This document shows, piece after piece, positions 37,527-45,544 of a DNA stretch of 64,000 bases. The notes below the pieces were generated by a model that ran no database searches, was not told the DNA's origin, and saw only the letters and a program-made list of their open reading frames with translations. The position numbers and the translations under genes are program-made. This stretch comes from Scytonema millei VB511283 (GTDB taxonomy: Bacteria > Cyanobacteriota > Cyanobacteriia > Cyanobacteriales > Chroococcidiopsidaceae). The stretch spans positions 1-64,000 of the forward strand of contig NZ_JTJC03000001.1 in the NCBI RefSeq assembly GCF_000817735.3, read 5' to 3'. Every line of letters begins with the position of its first letter. The first letter of the stretch is position 1.

Positions 37527-37806
37527 AGACTGTTACAACTCCTGGTATGGTTTTAGAATGCAATATGCAGCTTTTTCGTCCATTGTAACGGCAACAGAGG
37601 TGCGGTTTGAGAAATTGTCAACGATCCTGACCAAAGCGCCACAAAGATTTCTATCCTAGAATTGATAGGTCTAATTGGATGAAACGGGATCGGGGAAAAT
37701 ACAACTCCTGTTGGCTGAGGCAAAGCTGCCAATTGCTTAACGACAACTCCCACACCTAAGTAAGATCGAAAGTTTGCACTGTCTCCCTGATTGGCTTGGT
37801 TGGTCT

Positions 37807-39453
37807 ATGACAACTTCGTTAAATAGCTCCACGCGACGGCGTTTGCAGAAATTGAATCAAATTCCTTGTGTCTGGGAGGGCGATCGCCGCACGTTATCAG
37901 CGCCAAGCCCAAGAGGAGACACAGAAGCAGGGAGCGAGTGTATTTTGTGGGTAGATGGCTCTCAAGGAGTCGTGCGGGCAATGGATGTCGTGGCTACCGA
38001 CAGTGGACCCGAAGTTGTCGTGCGCACGCTGTTACGAGCAATGGAGCATCCCAACAGTCCCGCCAAACCCGCTCGTCCTCAAAAAATTGTCGTGCGCGAT
38101 CGCGAAATTCAGTTTTATTTGCGCGGCGTGTTACAAGAATTAGACATCGCGATCGATTACGTTCCCGATCTACCGCTAATTGATGAATTGTATCGCGGCT
38201 TTGAAGAATTTGGGGAAGCTCATCCCCCCGAATTGCCACCTCAATATGCCACCGCACTCAAAAAGAAAGCATTTGAGATTTGGCAAGCTGCTCCTTGGGA
38301 GTTATTAGAAGAACACCAAATTATCGCCGTCAAGCTCAACCATTTTGATATCGAAACCCTATATATTTCCGTGATGGGAATGTTGGGGATGGAATATGGC
38401 ATTTTGCTCTATCGCTCTGCTGAATCCTTGCAAAGATTTCGGGCGAAAGTTTTGATTGAAGAAGATGCCACAGAACAGCTAGAAGAAGCTTTTCTCAAAC
38501 AAGACTGCTTATTTCTTACTTTCGAGCGCTCGGAAGAGATGGATGGTGGTGGAGAATTTGTCGATCTAGCAGACTTACCCCTGTCGGAGATTGAGCCATC
38601 TTTTGGTAATATCCATCCTCTAGAAGGACTGCGCTCTGTCCTCTATGAGGAGGAGGCTAGTGCTGTCTTTGTTGCTTTGGAAGCTTTAAATCGCTTTTTG
38701 CGAAACGAGCGCCGACAACTAGGCGGGAAAACTTTTCCTGAGATTAGCCGCAACTATCGCATTACACTACCCTCATCCCAGTCGGAGAAAAAATCCCACC
38801 CCCTCAGCGTGACTGTCTCCACCTTGCCGAATTTGGCTACAGAGTTAGAGGAAATGGCAGATGCAGTTGCAACTGAGGCAATAGAAGCAGAAGATTTGGA
38901 CGACATGCCTCTATTTCAGTCTTTACGGGACGACCTAATCCCAGAAGATTCTTTTCTCAGTTTGGGGGTTGTGTCTTGGGAAATGGTGCAGCAATTGCGC
39001 CAGAAAGTCACCCATCAGCAAGTCGGCAAGCCTACAGAAGCAGGAGATGGGTTGCCAGTGATTTTGATTCAAACTTCCCGTCCTAAAGCCAAAGAAGCGA
39101 TCGAGGTTATCTTGAGTGCGGGAGGACTTAGAGGTATCGGTTTTAATCCCGGAGCAGATCCGTTTGGTGGCGATCGCTACGATTTAGGCGTGCTGCAAAC
39201 TAATAATGGAGAGTTATTTCTATTTGGCGAATTTTTAGAAGACGATCCAGTTCACGTCGTCGCGAGAAAGAAGTGGAACGATCGCTGCAAGCATACCAAA
39301 GGCTATTGCGGCTTAATCGTCGCCAGAGGACTAATGGGCGCTTCGCGGGGACAACCCCAAATGAAAGATATGATGGCACTATTTGAAGCGCGATCGCTTT
39401 CATCTAAAGACTTAGGCATCGGAATGCTTCAGTTAATGCCACAGCTTGAATAA
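37807..39453 (+). CDS. DUF6930-type conserved cyanobacterial protein
   Basis: 548 residues, soluble. The N-terminal ECILWVDGSQGVVRAMDVVATDSGPEVVVRTLL and central blocks WQAAPWELLEEHQIIAVKLNH and LYISVMGMLGMEYGILLYRS resemble a protein family restricted largely to cyanobacteria, which I recall as DUF6930. The C-terminal 150 residues form a further conserved domain (VILIQTSRPKAKEAIEVILSAGG, LGVLQTNNGELFLFGEF). No catalytic motif recognised. The longest frame starts at TTG 37774; the ATG at 37807 is favoured. Divergent from the IscA-type gene with a 280-bp gap. Confidence 0.75.
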   Translation: MTTSLNSSTRRRLQKLNQIPCVWEGDRRTLSAPSPRGDTEAGSECILWVDGSQGVVRAMDVVATDSGPEVVVRTLLRAMEHPNSPAKPARPQKIVVRDREIQFYLRGVLQELDIAIDYVPDLPLIDELYRGFEEFGEAHPPELPPQYATALKKKAFEIWQAAPWELLEEHQIIAVKLNHFDIETLYISVMGMLGMEYGILLYRSAESLQRFRAKVLIEEDATEQLEEAFLKQDCLFLTFERSEEMDGGGEFVDLADLPLSEIEPSFGNIHPLEGLRSVLYEEEASAVFVALEALNRFLRNERRQLGGKTFPEISRNYRITLPSSQSEKKSHPLSVTVSTLPNLATELEEMADAVATEAIEAEDLDDMPLFQSLRDDLIPEDSFLSLGVVSWEMVQQLRQKVTHQQVGKPTEAGDGLPVILIQTSRPKAKEAIEVILSAGGLRGIGFNPGADPFGGDRYDLGVLQTNNGELFLFGEFLEDDPVHVVARKKWNDRCKHTKGYCGLIVARGLMGASRGQPQMKDMMALFEARSLSSKDLGIGMLQLMPQLE

Positions 39454-39464
39454 GTAGTCATTGG

Positions 39465-39577
39465 TTAGTGGTTAGTGGCTAGTGGCTAGTAGCTAGACTC
39501 AACTCTTGTCATCGGTTCCTAGTCACTGATAACCGATCGCTGATAACTGGTCACTGATAACTGATAACTGATACCAG
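39465..39577. repeat. Repeat cluster, TAGTGGT/TAGTGGC and CTGATAA units
   Basis: GGTTAGTGGTTAGTGGCTAGTGGC units, then CACTGATAACCGATCGCTGATAACTGG and ACTGATA heptamers, in the convergent gap before the PAS protein. Confidence 0.8.
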
Positions 39578-40819
39578 TCACTGATTTTGTTCTACTTTAT
39601 GTTGCTCTAAATTGGCGAGATCGCGAAAAATAATCAAAAATTCTTTATCGCCAATTGTACTAATTCGTGCTTCCTGGTATTGCTGTTTATTTTTGAAAGG
39701 AATCGGAAATTGAAAAATCTGGGTTGCTCCAGTTGTTAAAGCTAGTCGAGCATATGTGATGAGCTGTTGTGCCGTTTCAGATGGTAAGAACTCACTCACG
39801 TTCTTACCTAAGATATCTCCATTTAAAGTAAACGAATTAGCCTCTTTTGCTGGCATGTAACTCAGACACGTACCATCTTGTTTCATCCGCAACATAGAAT
39901 CTGGCAGCGCCCTTAATATGGTACTACTCGCTGTTTCACTTTCATATAAGGCAGCTTGAATCTCCTTCTGTCGCCGCCAGTTCTGAATTAATTTCTCTAC
40001 TACAAGCGCACCTAATGCACCACAGACCAAGCCGAGAATTCCAATTGGAATTAGCAAGTCTTGAGCAGAAAAATTAGATTGCGATACTTCAGATACTGCT
40101 ACGTTATATTTTGTCAGAACTACTCGTGACGTTATGCCGTACAGAGCGCTACAAAATACAATTAAAAATAAGATGAGTCCCAGCCAAGCCTGTCTGCGGA
40201 GTAAAGCAACTGTATTAGCTAAAGCAGAGGGTGATAATGTTTGAACGGGAGATGGCTGCGGTTGCTGTCGCGGAATTTGACTGCCGATTAACGAAGTCAT
40301 CCTAATTCCAGCAATTAATAGCGCTATTAAACCCGAACCTAATAGCAGAATGTAAAAGTTACTGAATGTCCCTCCTAAATATAATCCCTGATGGATTTCC
40401 AGCAAAAATCCGATTTGCTCTCTAGATAAACCGAGCCAATCCCTTGCGATTGTGTAAGCTACACCTGTTTCAGCGCTGATTGAAAGTGGTAAAAGTAAAA
40501 TCAATGCGAGCAGCCGATGAATATTACGAATATTCGGTTTTGTCAGTTCGCGATCGCTACTCCGGCGATCGAGTAAATGCGTACCTGTTACGCTCATTCC
40601 CAATATCCCCAAGCTAATCAGAATAATGTATATGGGAACGAGACGTTTACCCAGATATTCACCTTGATGAATTGTCATCAAAACATCACCAACTGAGTTA
40701 GAAACTCCAAACCAACTTTTGCCCAAGCGGTATACAACTCCAGTCAGCGCACTAGCAAGTAGAGGTAAAAAAAGAATTGGAGCAAGCTGACGATGCAGTT
40801 TACGAAACTCTACTTTCAT
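39578..40819 (-). CDS. PepSY-type membrane protein with duplicated bis-histidine module and C-terminal PAS domain
   Basis: 413 residues from the ATG at 40819 (the longer frame begins at TTG). An internal duplication is plain: LHRQLAPILFLPLLASALTG with His9 and IHQGEYLG with His51, then IHRLLALILLLPLSISAETG with His101 and IHQGLYLG with His143. The His-His spacing is 42 in both halves and the repeat period 92. About seven membrane helices precede a coiled stretch and a PAS-like domain (about 298-405: ILRALPDSMLRMKQDG, ISTIGDKEFLIIFRDL). No kinase, cyclase or receiver follows. PepSY-TM proteins and heme-binding reductases share such paired histidines, so heme b binding is possible but inferred. 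Divergent from the 1250-residue protein. Confidence 0.75.
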   Translation of the reverse strand: MKVEFRKLHRQLAPILFLPLLASALTGVVYRLGKSWFGVSNSVGDVLMTIHQGEYLGKRLVPIYIILISLGILGMSVTGTHLLDRRSSDRELTKPNIRNIHRLLALILLLPLSISAETGVAYTIARDWLGLSREQIGFLLEIHQGLYLGGTFSNFYILLLGSGLIALLIAGIRMTSLIGSQIPRQQPQPSPVQTLSPSALANTVALLRRQAWLGLILFLIVFCSALYGITSRVVLTKYNVAVSEVSQSNFSAQDLLIPIGILGLVCGALGALVVEKLIQNWRRQKEIQAALYESETASSTILRALPDSMLRMKQDGTCLSYMPAKEANSFTLNGDILGKNVSEFLPSETAQQLITYARLALTTGATQIFQFPIPFKNKQQYQEARISTIGDKEFLIIFRDLANLEQHKVEQNQ

Positions 40820-41292
40820 AACAAACAACAAAACATCTAGAGCAGCTTTTATCTTACTCTTAATAACGCTACTTAGTAAACTGTTTAGTCTTGCAAATAA
40901 TTACATTAAGCCTTGCAATCTTGAGACTTGTTCCTAGTTTTTTTTGCACTTTATTTGCACTGATTTAATATTTGGGTATGAATTCATACAGTTATTTGCG
41001 TATGAGAGTTCGCCTGCCCTGAACTTGAAAAGTTTGGTGCAAAATTACATCGAAGGCATTTCCCGTGAGGCTAAGCGTTTGGTGTGCCTATCAATCTCAA
41101 TTGCAAATTTTTGGCAAATTTATGTCTGATGATAGATGTTTTCTCCTTGCGTCACAAACGCTTCACGTTACAAGTATTAACAAATACTAGATTTCAGTAT
41201 CGAAACATACAATATATTAATTGATTTCTCTTTTATATTGCAGTTTGAGTCATCAAGGTTGCATCTTTACGCTCGGAGTCAACAATTATTTT
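40820..41292. promoter_or_regulatory. Divergent intergenic region with 14-bp perfect palindrome
   Basis: 473 bp between the PAS protein and the GlmS-like fusion gene; AT-rich, no STRR repeats, no believable gene. GTATGAATTCATAC at 40976-40989 is a perfect palindrome and could bind a dimeric regulator of either gene. Confidence 0.4.
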
Positions 41293-44200
41293 ATGGAAAT
41301 TGTCCAAGCGCTTTTGGTTCGGTCGTTGTACTGGCAGAATGTTTTTTCTTTTTTCAAAAATGTTTTTCCAGAAGTTGTGGCGGCTGCGCTCATTACGGTT
41401 ATTAGTGCAAATGATTTTAATTTTCCTCTAAATTTTTTACTATTTCTATCAAGTGCAACGCTACTCAGATTGGTTTGGAACAGTGCCATTTTCATTCATG
41501 GCTTGGGACACGCGATTGCGATCGCCATTCTCGACCGACAACCAAACGCCCTAAATATTGTCAATATTCTCGAACATAGAAGTATCGCTGTAACTTTGCG
41601 ATCGCTACTACCTTTTCAGCCAATATTTATTCCTGGATGCGATCGACAAAATCTATGGGTAGCAGCAGGCGATCGCACTCCTTGGCGAATCAGAATTAAA
41701 GCTCTTGGTGGGGTTTGTTTTAATCTTCTCGTTATTGCCATATTATGGCAATTTTCTTCTGATAGTTTCGGCAATATTTGGACGAGAGGCGATCGGGCGA
41801 TCGCTTTTATTAGCACGTTTTTCAGTCAATCTTTTCTGAGTGCTAATTTGCTAATTATTCTTAGCTCCTGGTCCGATCTTGCAGCGTTAGTGACTGGAGT
41901 TGCAGAGATTTTTTGTTGCGGTAACTTTGGCTTTTTAGGTCAGCGCAATGCCGACGACGATCCGCACCAGCTTTTGCCAGAAAGAGTGGTAAATGTCTTT
42001 CACGAAATGGGGCGAGAAACAGAAATTCGCGGCGAACAAGCTGGTGGTGGACTGATTGTAGCGACAAACCGAGATCGTCAGACTGTATTTGTCGGGAAAA
42101 AAGTTGTCAACAAGAAAAGAGACAATTTGACAAAATCGCTTGAAACAGCTTTTGCAGCAGAAAGACGCAGAGCAGCACTAGCAGGCATTAAACCCCTAGA
42201 ATCGACAGTGACGGGGGTATGGCACTATCGCTTTGGCACGAGCGGACCCCCGGCTGTCTTGGAAACTCATTGGCATGAATGGATGAATGCCAGACAAGTA
42301 TCTGTATGGCAATTTCTAGAGGGAGAGTGGGTTCACCAGTATAAAAACGTCAATCATCGGATTACCCACAACGGCGATTTTGATGCTTGGACGCTGTTCG
42401 ATCGCTCGATTGGAAATACTGAGTTAGGCTGGTGGCTGGAAAGAGTTTTGCATACCCCCAACCACGCGCGGGGAGATTCGCCCAAAATTGCGGGCATGAT
42501 GGATCTACTGGTGACTCAAGGTATGTGGGATGCTTCGGTAAGATTAGCCTATCAACTGGCGATCGCTCCTTCAATCGAGTCAGCCTTTGGCGGACAAAAA
42601 CCCACCGTTGATGCTCCGAATACAGCGCCTTCCCCGCAAGAGATCGGTAATTGGGCTGCCACGTTTGAAAATATCTTCGTGCTATATCGCAAGCTTTTAG
42701 CAGCTCCAGATTCTCCCGCCTGTAGCCAATACTTTTGTCGTCTGGAACACGATATTCTCCAAGCAACGACCAACGACAGCTCAATGAGCCAATGGTCTTG
42801 GCAGAGAAGAGTCACCTTTGTCAGAACGGCAATTCATGCTTTCTTTCACAACAACTTGTATTTCGCCACCAAAACCTTCATGTCGAGAGCCGAAGGGAGT
42901 TTTGGTTTAGTCACAGTTTCTACCCTAGAAGAGGGAAAATTGGTACTGAGCGCTCAAGGACAACCAATGTCCATTGGCTTCAATTGGCAAGACGAATACA
43001 TGGTTTATGCCTCCGAACCAGCCGCCGTTGATGCTGTGTTACTGAATTTACCAGAGTCTTACCGTTTGGACTTAGACCAGAAAATGGGAGAAATTGCACT
43101 GGTCACTGCCAAAGACATTGCAATTTACTCGATGAGTCAAAAATGCGAAGTCGCTTCATCAGACCTCAAGGATAGATGGATATCGATGGCAGACCATCCC
43201 TATCTGCCCCACGTTAAATATCCTGAAAACGACACCGTAGATCCAATTGCAGCTGACTGTCGAGAAATTCCGCCAATTCTGGCAGAAATTAGACTATCGT
43301 GGCAGAATTCAACCTCACTCGATCGCCAAAGTGCAGATTATCTGGTTCAACTTTTTTGTGAGAAGGCGCATAAATTCGAGCAAAAGCGGCAAAAAATGGT
43401 GCGTGCTGGGTTAACCGGACACATGCAGCAATTACCGTCCGTCGATCTGCTCGTGACAGGTGTAGAAAATAGTTTGTGGTTGGGAGAGAGATTTGCCCAA
43501 GATTTAAAGATTGTCTTTCCGTGGCTAAACGTGCGAGTCATCTCTTCCAATGAAGTTTTGCAACAACTTCAACACGACTTTAGCAGCTTGCAGCTGGGCA
43601 AAGACTCGATCGTTCTAGCGATTACTCAATCCGGTCAAACTTTTCCTACGGTGCAGGCGATTAATACCTTCGACCAGCTATATCGGCAAGACATCATCGG
43701 CGAGCTATTTATTTTGACCGGAGAGTTAAGCAGTTTTTTAGGCTCTCGGGCGATTCAACCGAAGCACTCAAATGCTGTGCGTCATAATATCTTCGTCAAT
43801 GGTAGCGGACGCAGAACTTCTGAACCTGCCACGATCGCAGTAGCCGCAGCTCAACATACTTTAACGGAATTATTACTTTATCTAGCAAAGCAGGTCAAAC
43901 ATCAGTTTCCTGAGTCTAGCCCTTTTGGGATGACCTTGACTCAAGAAAGTCTCGCCGCCTTAGAAAAGATGAAAGATGACTTTCTCGATATCAATGTCGT
44001 GCAAATTATGGGGACAACTCCAACTGGAAACACAATTGAAACTGCAATCCGACGAACTCTGATTGCAGGTGGTCGCACATGGGCGCTCCATATCTTAGAA
44101 ACGCCTCTAGCGTGGGGAATTCATGCTTTATATGTCGCAATTACAGTTGGATGGGCAATTCCTTTCGGTCACACAATTCCCCTAGCTAAAACAATTTTGG

Positions 44201-45045
44201 CTCTGATTGTTTGGACAGCTCACATACCTCAAGATGCACTTTTTTTGGGAATAGTCAATCCTGTTGTTAGTTTAATTGACATTGCCATATACATTTTCGG
44301 TTCGTGGCTTTGGACGTTGGGACTGCGCTATTTTCAAGGCAGGCAACTCCTCGCGCGAATTGGCAAAAGAACTTTGGTAATTGGTGACGTACCTTGGGTG
44401 AGCAAATTATTAAAATCCTATGTCAGTAAATTGTTTTCTCTCAGCTACGGAATTGCTTCTTTAGAAGTTCATGGGGCAAATCCAGAAGACGATTTATTAC
44501 ACGATTTTGGACACCGAGTCGTGAGAGGGACTCTGCTATTTTTGGGCGTACCCGATGGTAGACGGGGACAGAAGCAAAAACACCAAGAAAACGCTGCAAT
44601 TATGACGGGAAAACAAGCAGACGGCGTGAGAAATATTGATGTCGGACCGGAAGTTGTCGTTATGGGTGCTAACCCTGAAATTGCGCGCAAAGGCTTCAGT
44701 AGCGCGATCGTTTTAGAAGGTAACGATGAGTATTTTTACTTTAGGAATGCCGCTTTTTACTTCAAAGACCAAAATGCCGAAGATCAAAAAGAACTGATTG
44801 AGGATTTGAGAGAATCTCGATTTGGGGCTTTTGAGCGATTGCTAGCCAGCTACGTATTCTTCTGGGCTTTAGCGAAAAAAGTCGCTTCATTTCCTGTTCT
44901 GCAATACCAGCACTGGAAGTCTCAAAGCCGCACCAAGATCATGACGACTGCCGCACCAGTAGCAGGAATGAGCGTAGCAACGCCAAAACAACTCTACCAA
45001 CCAGACCGAGACGACAAGCCAGAAGCAGTTATCAGTGACCAGTGA
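41293..45045 (+). CDS. Membrane fusion protein: degenerate site-2-protease-like module, GlmS-like glutaminase domain, SIS domain
   Basis: 1250 residues from ATG 41293 (the TTG at 41221 adds 24). Residues 1-205 hold five to six membrane helices with HGLGH (69-73) where M50 proteases have HExxH, so the catalytic Glu is Gly. Residues 209-680 follow the class II amidotransferase plan: CGNFGFLGQRN with Cys209, RGEQAGGGLIV, HYRFGTSG (Arg313), THNGDFDAW and SRAEGSFGLVTVS...GQPMSIGF. A SIS domain follows at about 714-866 with AITQSGQT (776-783). Further membrane helices lie at about 940-1010, then a soluble tail. GlmS makes glucosamine-6-phosphate, but here the second SIS domain is not evident and the Ntn Cys is internal. 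The last residues (AVISDQ) are read from ATCAGTGACC repeat DNA. Function unknown; a membrane-tied regulator or an envelope sugar enzyme is possible. Confidence 0.75.
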   Translation: MEIVQALLVRSLYWQNVFSFFKNVFPEVVAAALITVISANDFNFPLNFLLFLSSATLLRLVWNSAIFIHGLGHAIAIAILDRQPNALNIVNILEHRSIAVTLRSLLPFQPIFIPGCDRQNLWVAAGDRTPWRIRIKALGGVCFNLLVIAILWQFSSDSFGNIWTRGDRAIAFISTFFSQSFLSANLLIILSSWSDLAALVTGVAEIFCCGNFGFLGQRNADDDPHQLLPERVVNVFHEMGRETEIRGEQAGGGLIVATNRDRQTVFVGKKVVNKKRDNLTKSLETAFAAERRRAALAGIKPLESTVTGVWHYRFGTSGPPAVLETHWHEWMNARQVSVWQFLEGEWVHQYKNVNHRITHNGDFDAWTLFDRSIGNTELGWWLERVLHTPNHARGDSPKIAGMMDLLVTQGMWDASVRLAYQLAIAPSIESAFGGQKPTVDAPNTAPSPQEIGNWAATFENIFVLYRKLLAAPDSPACSQYFCRLEHDILQATTNDSSMSQWSWQRRVTFVRTAIHAFFHNNLYFATKTFMSRAEGSFGLVTVSTLEEGKLVLSAQGQPMSIGFNWQDEYMVYASEPAAVDAVLLNLPESYRLDLDQKMGEIALVTAKDIAIYSMSQKCEVASSDLKDRWISMADHPYLPHVKYPENDTVDPIAADCREIPPILAEIRLSWQNSTSLDRQSADYLVQLFCEKAHKFEQKRQKMVRAGLTGHMQQLPSVDLLVTGVENSLWLGERFAQDLKIVFPWLNVRVISSNEVLQQLQHDFSSLQLGKDSIVLAITQSGQTFPTVQAINTFDQLYRQDIIGELFILTGELSSFLGSRAIQPKHSNAVRHNIFVNGSGRRTSEPATIAVAAAQHTLTELLLYLAKQVKHQFPESSPFGMTLTQESLAALEKMKDDFLDINVVQIMGTTPTGNTIETAIRRTLIAGGRTWALHILETPLAWGIHALYVAITVGWAIPFGHTIPLAKTILALIVWTAHIPQDALFLGIVNPVVSLIDIAIYIFGSWLWTLGLRYFQGRQLLARIGKRTLVIGDVPWVSKLLKSYVSKLFSLSYGIASLEVHGANPEDDLLHDFGHRVVRGTLLFLGVPDGRRGQKQKHQENAAIMTGKQADGVRNIDVGPEVVVMGANPEIARKGFSSAIVLEGNDEYFYFRNAAFYFKDQNAEDQKELIEDLRESRFGAFERLLASYVFFWALAKKVASFPVLQYQHWKSQSRTKIMTTAAPVAGMSVATPKQLYQPDRDDKPEAVISDQ

Positions 45046-45165
45046 CCAGTTGTCAGTTATTAGTGGTAGTTGGTAGTTGGTAGTTGGTAGTTGGTAATTG
45101 GTAATTGGTGATTGGTAATTGGGTGTTATTCTCCTCAGCTCCCTCAGCTCCCGATCGCTCCCTCA
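45030..45165. repeat. Repeat cluster, TAGTTGG/TAATTGG units
   Basis: CAGTGACCAGTGACCAG, then at least eight TAGTTGG, TAATTGG or TGATTGG heptamers (45066-45122), then CTCCCTCAGCTCCC units. It starts inside the 3' end of the preceding gene. Confidence 0.85.
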
Positions 45166-45212
45166 GCTCTCTTTAGTCCCTAGCCGCTTATTACGGTATT
45201 ATTAGGAGAGCT

Positions 45213-45230
45213 GTCTGAGTTGAATCAGAC
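45213..45230 (+). promoter_or_regulatory. Short hairpin in the psbI leader region
   Basis: GTCTGA-GTTGAA-TCAGAC is a perfect 6-bp stem with 6-nt loop, 38 bases before the psbI ATG; a possible -10 box TATTAT is at 45197-45202, so the hairpin would lie near the 5' end of the transcript. Confidence 0.3.
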
Positions 45231-45268
45231 ACAAATATCAGCTTCTCATACAGCTTGGAGATACACCT

Positions 45269-45385
45269 ATGCTGACGCTTAAGATTGTCGTATATATCGT
45301 TGTTGGTTTTTTCTTGACGCTGTTCGTCTTTGGCTTTTTGTCTAATGACCCAGCTCGTAACCCCGGTCGGAGAGATCTCGACTAG
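45269..45385 (+). CDS. psbI: Photosystem II reaction centre protein I (PsbI)
   Basis: A 38-residue single-span thylakoid membrane protein of the photosystem II core, next to D1 and CP43; it supports assembly and dimer stability. The sequence begins [19 protein letters not shown] and ends [17 protein letters not shown], which is the near-invariant psbI pattern of cyanobacteria and plastids. GGAG lies 10 bases before the ATG. The frame is too short for usual ORF cut-offs. It appears monocistronic, with a hairpin terminator 55 bases downstream. Confidence 0.98.
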
Positions 45386-45439
45386 GTAATGATAACTAGG
45401 TAACGATAAAAAGAACCCTTTACTAGCAAGTGATGTGAC

Positions 45440-45472
45440 AGCGCGTTTGGATTTGCCAACGCGCTCAATTTC
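45440..45472 (+). terminator. Terminator after psbI
   Basis: AGCGCGTT (45440-45447) and AACGCGCT (45458-45465) form an 8-bp GC-rich stem with a 10-nt loop, followed by CAATTTCTAT. Fits the end of the psbI transcript. Confidence 0.7.
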
Positions 45473-45544
45473 TATCAATAAGCGGTAAAGCTGTGCGTTG
45501 GTTGGTTATACTCTGGGCTGGTTGTTTGCATTTTTAGCTGAAAT

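Noticed and set aside
40944-41129. 61-residue open frame in the divergent gap
   Set aside because: No ribosome binding site, no family features, and it runs across the palindrome; more likely regulatory DNA.
45191-45478. 95-residue minus-strand open frame
   Set aside because: It is antisense to psbI and its terminator; psbI fully explains the region.
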